Shown piece by piece: positions 56,824-64,000 of a stretch of 64,000 bases of DNA (its first letter is position 1; every line of letters begins with the position of its first letter). The translations under genes were made by a program, and so were the position numbers. The DNA lies in assembly GCA_022702705.1 (NCBI GenBank), contig CM040421.1:53799740-53863739 (forward strand), given 5' to 3'. Below the pieces are notes generated by a model. The model was not told the origin of the DNA and made no database searches. It saw only the letters and a list, made by a program, of their open reading frames with translations. Source of the stretch: Papilionanthe hookeriana x Papilionanthe teres. Taxonomy: Eukaryota > Streptophyta > Magnoliopsida > Asparagales > Orchidaceae.

Positions 56824-59800
56824 CATTTTAATTTTAAAAATATGAAATCAAACTGATCTCATATAAACGATAGTTTAAATAATCAAGCACTTCGTCGCAA
56901 GACATATATCTATCCCGAAGGATAGATATATGGATTGATGGTGAAGCTTGATCAAATAAACTAAAGAATTCATGACATCCGTTTGGACTGCGAACCATTT
57001 ATGTTGACCTACAATTTCCTCTATCCAGTATGAAGCAACTAGATAAGATTTATATTAATCTGGGGTCTTTAAGTTTTCTATAAGGGCAAGCCCCTATAGT
57101 TAATTACATCTTAGATAACCTAGGTTACCTTAGAAAACTCTTGATATATATCAAGAAATATCATATTCATGAATTTCAAATGGTGGGTTTCTTCAAGAAA
57201 ATGTGATAATTGGAAATTCAATAGGTGAGTAGCTCAAGTTTTGGAACAGTTATTTGTAGGAATCCAAAGGAAGAGAAAGCTAAGGGAAAGACAAAAATTC
57301 AAGAAGAATCTTAGTGTTTTTCCCAAACTATCCTATGGTTTGGCTTCAATTTGAGATTATTATTTGATGTTTCATCCTGTAAATTTTATTATTTTGGGCT
57401 TACATTCACTTGATACTGATCATGTGAATAGCCTGAAAATTTGGAGGATTTATGTCATATCAGATGACAATCTCATAATCCTAAGACTAGTTACGACTTA
57501 TATTGCATGGGATGCAAAGACCTAAAGAGATAAAGTGAGGGTTTATACTGCACTAGCAAGCTACTTAGAAGTCCTATGACTTGTTATTTAGTTCTAAGGA
57601 GTTTTACTGTTGAAGATGGTTGTGCTACCCACTGTGCGTACTCCAAACTCCTCGTCTTAGTAGGTTTAGTTTTATAATTGTTAATTAAAGAAAAAAAGAG
57701 AAGTATCATGTTTTGAAAATATTTAAATTGAGGTGTCTTAATATCTTATTTGGGGAATATTTAAGTTGATTATAGTGACACCGGTTAGGATTCCACGGTT
57801 TCCTCATTCCGGCACCACTATTTTCTTCAAATTCACTTAGTCCAAATGAATTTACTAAACTCAACTACATGAGTTCCATACTTTCATTTAGACCGTAGAA
57901 AATCTCGTGAGCAGTCGTAGGTTGCATCCTCCGAGGTATTCCCGATCATTCGATATAGAAGTTTTAATTTAGTTATAATTGTGATTTTTGTTTTGTTTGT
58001 GATTAAATTTTGAGTTAGTTTATATTTTGATTGTTATGGTGGTAAATTTTATCTTGTTTTGATTTTTACTTTTGATTTTTGGTTTCAGTTTTATGGCTAT
58101 CCTAAAAGTTTTGGTTTTCATGCAGGGTGACATTGTTGTTTAACTTGCAAGCCTATAAGGAAGAAAAGTACAGTAAAGGAAGTACTAAAAAGCAGGTGCT
58201 ATAAACTTATAAAAGTATACCTGGCGAGTCGTCTCGTTCCTCCACTTGAAACTTTAGTATCTTTTGCAATAAAAATTCATAATTTGTAGGAAAGTAAAAG
58301 CCTATAGATAGTTTTGTCATAAGCCTACCAAATCCTATGTCATAACTTGATGGGTCCTATTTATTTATTTAAGAGATGCCTTCTTTTAATAAGTATGATA
58401 GGCTCAGTCATCCTACAAGATGTCCAAAAGACTTGTGAAAATGTCTAGGAAACACCTAGATATTTCACAACCCTTTTGAAATTTCTTGAGTTCATTTGAA
58501 CTTATCATGCTCGCTAAATGATTCATCCATTTCATACCGTTATGCTTAGTGAATTGTTGATTTAATTATCCCAAAAGGGTGGGTGGGGTAAACATCACTT
58601 GATATTTCATTTATGAATTATGTAAGTGGGGTCTTTAGGGGCAAATTAATTTATGAAATAATTCAACCAATTTTGATGGGCTTGTAAAGTTTTAGATGTA
58701 TTTTAGGATTAATTGAGTTTTGTTTTTCTAAACCTCATTAGCCAAATTTGATTAAGCCTAGCTCACTACTAAGCCCTTAAGACTTTAGTGAGTATATTTG
58801 GAATTTTAGGAAAATATTGACTTATGTGATTACGACTCTTTTTAATCCTTATCAAATTATTGAAATTATCATTATACACCAATTAGGGGTATTAAATCAA
58901 CACATTATTGACTTCTAAAGTCCAACCCCTAACTTCAAGGATCTTTTGGTTTAATTATCTTCCAAATTAATATAATTAAAGAAATTACAAGTTTACCCTT
59001 TAATATGATAAAAATGACATTTGTTTCTACCATTTATCCCTTTATATTTCAATCATTTCAACATATTTGTTAAGATCATTCATTACCCATTTCCCATTTT
59101 AATTAAGCCTAAATATTGATTAAGGCCAAATTCTTCAAAATTACAACTTTGCCCCTAAGGCCTTAACACTCCATAATTAATCAAATTCAACTCAAATAAC
59201 TTTAAAATTTTATATTACCCCACTTATGGATCAATTAAAATATTAGAGGAGAAAATGTGATTTTTCTTAACTTAATTTAATTTATATAATTATTTTCATG
59301 CAAAATAGGGATTTTCAAAGAAAAATCAATAACTTAATCAAAACAAAGTTTCTGTCTCTAAGAAAATTATTAGAAGTTCACATCAACCAAATGACCACTT
59401 AGACCAAATTTCATGATTTTTTTACTTTTAATTTTATTATTATAATTATTTCAATTTTTGTAGTATTAATTAAATATAAAATATTATTTATTTGGAAAAT
59501 TAAGTTTTATATTTTTCAAAAATCTCCCTGATATCAAGGAAACCACATGACTAAGTTTTATATTTTTGTGATTTATATTTTAATTATTATAATTATTTTA
59601 GTGAGAAATTAAGGAAATTCCATTTTTAGCCTTTAAAAATAATTTTAACCCTTCAAAATTTAATATCTTTATTTAGAGAGTTAGGGAAATTATTTTAATT
59701 GTTCCTAAGTGATTAGGAGACAATTTAGAAAATTTCCATCAATTTTATTAATTTTGTGAATTTTATTAATTTTTAATTATTTTAATAATAAAATAATGCT

Positions 59801-60240
59801 TAAAAATAAAAATTTTATTTTAATTACAATTTTATTTTTCAAGAGCTCCTCTGATCACAGAGAACTCTCAAATTTAGTTTGGTGATTTTTTTAAGTGTAT
59901 TTTAATTATTAAAATTATTTTAATGCCAAAAAAGCTTTTTAACTTAGAAAATTCACTTATATGGCTAAATCAACTCCAATTGGCTTGAAATTTTTATGGA
60001 GAGTTCCTCTGACTTTAAATTATGGTGGAGAATAGTTTTTATGTCATTTAATTTTATATTTAAACCAAATTAAGTTTCTTTATTTTTTAGGGTTTAATGG
60101 CCATTAAGATTATTCTTAGTGAGTTAAAACAAGTTTGTATTCTTCCTATGTTTCTCTGATCACAATGAACCTACTGAAATTTACTTTGAACTTTTTGAAT
60201 AAATATTTCAATTATTATTATTATTTTAATAACCCAATTC
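56750..60240 (-). mobile_element. Long Gypsy LTR, piece C1
   Basis: Colinear with copy A from about 2,700 to 6,500: CTATCCCGAAGGATAGA, GACATCCGTTTGG.ACTGCGA, GGGCAAGCCCCTATAGTTAA, GTACCTGGCGAGTCGTCTCG-like text at 58,218, GGAGAAAATGTGATTTTTC at 59,248. A (TA)n run lies at 56,792-56,821. Same orientation as copy A, so LTR transcription would be minus. The primer-site end is missing. Confidence 0.8.
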
Positions 60241-61164
60241 AACTCAAATTATCCAAAAAAATGTTACAAAAACCTTCATAACACATTCCTATACCAAACA
60301 CAACATTTGTTTGGCTAAATTTTTGAATAAAATCCCATTCAAAATCCCTTATAACCAAAAGCCCCAAAATTTTCCCTAAAATTGCCGCATGTTTAAAATT
60401 CCCCAAAATTGAATCCCCTAATCCAAAATTTCAACCTAATTTCTATCCAAAACCTTTCATGGTAATTACTTGCATCAATTTGAACCATTAATTGGACCCT
60501 AGCCAAGCTCTAACCTAACCCAAACCCAAGTTCAACCCAACATTACCAAATTTGGCCAAAGCCCTAAAATCCACCAAATTCACCTCTCAAATCAATTAAC
60601 CATCACCCCAAACCTCTTTTAAAAGCTTTTTGACAATCATTTAAGCCATTTTGATCAATCAATTTAGTTAACCAAACCTAAACTCAAGTTAGACTAACCT
60701 AAACCCAAACCAACCCGATTGAACAAATGATTTAAATTAAACCAAACCAAGCTAAATTGGACCAAACCAACTCCATGGCAGCCAACCCTAGACCTCCTAG
60801 GGTGGGTTTGACCTGACCCAACCTAAGTCCCTTGAGCCATGGACCAATGTTCCACCACTTTGGACCATTGGGTTTATCCACTTGGCTAAGCCTAAGTCCC
60901 ATCCCCAAATCCCCCTTAAGCAACCTCTCTGCCTAAATTAATTGCTCTAAACTCCTCCCCCACTCCTCAGCATGCTAGCCACCTGCCCAGTCCTTGCCAG
61001 CCGCCAGAACAGGCACGCCCGAGCACCCTCAATGAGCTAAAAACCCAAAATTGAGCAATGGCAGTGAGCAATCCCCTCACTGCCCACCTGCCCTGCTCAG
61101 CCCTCACCCTAAGCGGCCCAGGGCACTCATTGCCTGGCCCTGAGCTCCCCTCTCCGGCGAGTGA

Positions 61165-61172
61165 TATAAAAT
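61165..61172 (+). promoter_or_regulatory. LTR piece C2 TATA box
   Basis: TATAAAAT, aligned with copies A and B, and followed by the shared GTGCTGAAAATTTCT at 61,197. Confidence 0.6.
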
Positions 61173-62881
61173 GCCTCCTCTACGGTCAAGTTTCGGGTGC
61201 TGAAAATTTCTCCACAAATCACTCCCAAATTGCTCCCATACCTATTCTCAACCAAGAGAAGAAGATCCTCATAGTCCTCCTGCCCTGAATTTCACCACAT
61301 GAGCTTAATTTCTCAGTTGAAATTTAGGTCAGAAATAGGACACTCCTGAAACCTCAACCAAAATCAAATTAACTGTACCTACACCATCCTAACACCAAGA
61401 GAAGATGCTCCCCAGTGAAAGCCCCATTACCAGGTCACCCAGCTGTGTTATCGGCCAGATCACCAAATCGGCCTTGGTCGAACTTGGCGGCTCAATTTGT
61501 CTGCTCCTTGGACCTCCATGAACGTGCCGAGCATCTCTGATTGAGGCCTCACCTCTCAGAGCAAAGGTATTAAACTCCTCTTCCTCCCGAGCTTCCATGA
61601 ATTCCCCATTTCATTTTACTTAATTTTAATGCATGTTAGCCGTATGGATAGCTTCGTCTAGGCTAGAAGAGCATGTAGAAACCAACCTCACTCGATTTGG
61701 TTGAGAAATGAGGGAGATATTAGGGCTAGAAAATGTGCGGCTCTCGGGTTGCACCAGACGGAGACGATGAACCAGAGCCGTCCGATCGCGTGTATATCCA
61801 GTGGAGGGCTCAGATTGCGCCGGACCAGGAGACGGGATGAAACAGCGGAACACGTGGCTGCCGAGTCAGATGGAAGCGCCGAATCAAACTACGCTGAGTG
61901 TGTTTTCGATCCGCCGCAGGATCCAGTCAGCGCTGACTAGTTTAAGTAGGAAATTAGGCTTTTTCCTATTTATTTAAATCACAAAAACTTTAAAAATGCA
62001 TATCTTTGCATAGAAAAATCATAAAAATAAAAATATCCTCCTGCTCAGTGAATAGAGGAGAATAATGTGGAATTAAAATAATAATATTTTGTTATGTATT
62101 TGATTTTTAATTTTTTATTTAGTGTCCTAAGTATTTCAATTCTCCATTATCATACACAATTCACCATGGCTTGGGACTATAGGGCTTTTGTTCCCTCTTC
62201 CCTTGGGAACATTTCCTGAATTTTTCAAGGTTAGGGGGACCTCTAGGCAGAAATCCATATTTTCCAAGTTTAGGTACTTGTTTTAATAAATTCATTCCAA
62301 AAATTAGCATGTTGATTGTAAAAATCTAGAAAAATTAGGGGAAGTATCTTAGGACCAGAGAACCCTAGGAAAATTGAGGTTTGATTTAATTCATTAAAAA
62401 TAACCCTAATTTAACCAAATACTTAAAACTGAACTTAATTAATTTGGAGCAACCATACATCAAAATAACATGAAATCAATTCTCCACTGTGCTTTAGGAT
62501 TAGGAGAACCCCACATAAAAATTTCAAATCCACTGGAGTTAAATTAACCCACTAAATGAATTACTTAAATGACATAACCATATTTAAAATTAAAAAATTC
62601 ATAAAACTCAAAATATAACTCAATAATTCACCAAATCAATTTTGGGAGTTCTCTGAGATCAGAGGAGTCTAAGAAAATTAAATTGGAATTTTCATAAAAT
62701 TTTAATTTTTAACCTATTTTTGAATATTTTAATAATTAAAAAAATTATAAAATTATAAAAATATTAAAATTCACCTAAATATCATATTTAGTCTCCTAAT
62801 CACTTGGGAACCCACAAAATATTTTTCCTAAGTCTCTAAGCAAAGATATTAAATTTTAAAGCCTTAGGGTAATTTTTAATA

Positions 62882-63277
62882 GAGAAGCATAATGTTAAGT
62901 TAAGTGTTGCCGAGATGAGAATGATTAGGTGGATGAGTGGCTTTACACTTAGAGACAAAATACGAAATGAATATATCCGTAATAGGGTTGGTGTTGCACC
63001 AGTGACGGATAAAATTAGAGAGAGTCGCCTTAGATGGTTTGGTCACATTAAACGTCGACCACCTGATGATCTGATTAGGAGAGGAGATGTTTTAAATACA
63101 ACTTATTTTAAGAAAGACAGAGGTAGACCTAGGAAAACTTGGGCTTATTGCATAAAAAAATGATCTTAATTTATTAGAATTAAACGAAAATTTGACACTA
63201 AATAGGACGCAATGGAGAAAAAGGATTCATGTAGCCGACCCCACTTAGTGGGATTAAGGCTTTGTTGTTGTTGTTGC
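62882..63277 (+). mobile_element. 5'-truncated RTE-type LINE
   Basis: Encodes the end of an RTE-like reverse transcriptase ORF: MRMIRWMSGFTLRDKIRNEY, RNRVGVAPVTDKIRESRLRW, FGHIKRRPPDDLIRRGDVL, RGRPRKTW, stopping at 63,161. The 3' tail CCGACCCCACTTAGTGGGAT, AAGGCTTTG and (TTG)n is characteristic of plant RTE elements. A perfect 16-bp target duplication AGGGTAATTTTTAATA flanks it (62,866-62,881 and 63,278-63,293). The truncated 5' end is typical of target-primed reverse transcription. Confidence 0.93.
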
Positions 63278-63554
63278 AGGGTAATTTTTAATATTAAAAA
63301 ATGGATTTTTCAACCTTTTCACTAAAATAATTTTAATAATTCAAAAAAAAAAAAAGAAAAATGCAAAGTTTGTTTATCTGAGTTTCTTGAGATGAGAGAG
63401 ATTTAAGAAAAATATAAAATCTAATTTTCCCCCTCAATTTTATTTTATAATTAATTAATACTCCAAAAATTAAAAATACGAAAATTTAGAATAAGTAACT
63501 AAAGCAAACTAAAGTAAACTAATGCTTTAAATAAAGTTGATTTAAATATTTCAG

Positions 63555-64000
63555 AAAAAGTATCCTTCACCTTGTTTTTAGAAAATTAAGTGAAAGATGA
63601 ATTCAAATAGATATTTTATTGTATTGTGAGAAATAGGAGCATTCCTATTCTTTACCCTTTGGTCCATGTGCAAAGAACATCGACTAGTCCTATGTTTGAT
63701 TATCGAATCGCGGCTAAGGTCGGGAGGATACTTGCTGCCACTTTAGAGCTCCCACGTTCCCCTCACTCGAGAGCTAACATCTACACTTCGGCTCTCGAAA
63801 CAATAGGACTAAATTGAATATTTTAGTCCGTCACACTAAAATGTCCAATTCTATGTCCGATAAATAATATTTCCCTATTTATTTGTACCCTCCTTCCAAG
63901 GCTTTTGACTTCCCTAAATATTGGATGTATCTTTGCTATAGTTGATAATTCAACATATTTTAACAAATCAATGGGCCAGATTGAAAAGTAAATTAAGTTT
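63555..64000 (-). mobile_element. Athila-like LTR fragment, third copy
   Basis: The complement matches the 16,070 and 36,263 LTRs: GGTACAAATAAATAGGG-like, GGGGAACGTGGGAGCTC, AGTATCCTCCCGACC and GGACCAAAGGGTAAAGAATA. It begins abruptly near 63,555 without the GGTCA terminus and runs off the window edge. It abuts LTR piece C2. Confidence 0.85.

Larger units (their letters stand above)
60240..63555 (+). mobile_element. Long Gypsy LTR, piece C2, inverted
   Basis: The reverse complement of roughly 9,200 to 5,800 of copy A: CCAAATTTGGCCAAAGCCC texture, a GC-rich block, GAGGAGAATAATGTGG at 62,056, TCAATTCTCCACTGTG at 62,476, GCCTTAGGGTAATTTTTAAT at 62,861. The TATA is on the plus strand. Interrupted by the LINE at 62,882-63,277. 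The right limit near 63,555 is approximate. It overlaps in content with C1 (the 5,800-6,500 part), so these are two separate copies. Confidence 0.8.

Overview
The window looks like a gene-poor, repeat-dense piece of an angiosperm nuclear genome, probably a eudicot. It is AT-rich, contains nested LTR retrotransposons of plant lineages, and holds one intronless cytokinin-biosynthesis gene. No rRNA, tRNA, CRISPR or prokaryotic features were seen. Family names come from motif recognition by eye; no database search was possible.

Layout. 1-10,086: the 5' end of a minus-strand Ty3/Gypsy element: decayed gag, a 5' leader ORF, a tRNA-Arg-like primer site, then a very long LTR (about 7.4 kb, copy A). 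10,087-17,168: the 3' half of a plus-strand Athila-like element that copy A interrupts inside integrase. It carries two tandem, diverged post-pol ORFs of the 'putative plant transposon protein' type and a truncated 3' LTR. 17,169-22,413: copy B of the long LTR, abutting a minus-strand gag-protease-RT remnant (22,430-24,410). 25,060-25,980: adenylate isopentenyltransferase, the only convincing host gene. 25,981-31,415: AT-rich intergenic DNA with a small fold-back element.

31,416-43,392 is one large decayed PIF/Harbinger transposon. It contains a tandem-repeat array, a Myb/SANT ORF, a DDE transposase and a GRF zinc-finger ORF. An Athila-type solo LTR (36,263-40,117) is inserted in the transposase, a second family's solo LTR (37,344-39,672) is inserted in that LTR, and a third solo LTR (40,477-42,455) interrupts the transposase again. 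Each insertion has TG...CA ends and a 5-bp target duplication, two exact and one with a single mismatch.

43,921-48,022: five tandem units of about 750-850 bp, four of which read as an A-B-A-B higher-order repeat. 48,560-51,330: minisatellite, a fold-back element and an LTR-like piece. 52,662-55,683: a Ty1/Copia element lacking integrase and RT. 56,750-63,555: two further long-LTR pieces in opposite orientation, one carrying a 5'-truncated RTE LINE with a 16-bp target duplication. 63,555-64,000: a minus-strand Athila-type LTR fragment.

The most interesting signal is regulatory. Athila-type LTRs here share a conserved block next to the TATA box but carry different GC-rich palindromes upstream of it (CTCGCCGACGGCGAG in one family, GGCGCCTAGGCGCC in another). 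The first palindrome type also precedes each of the two internal post-pol ORFs, suggesting internal promoter modules copied from, or shared with, the LTR.
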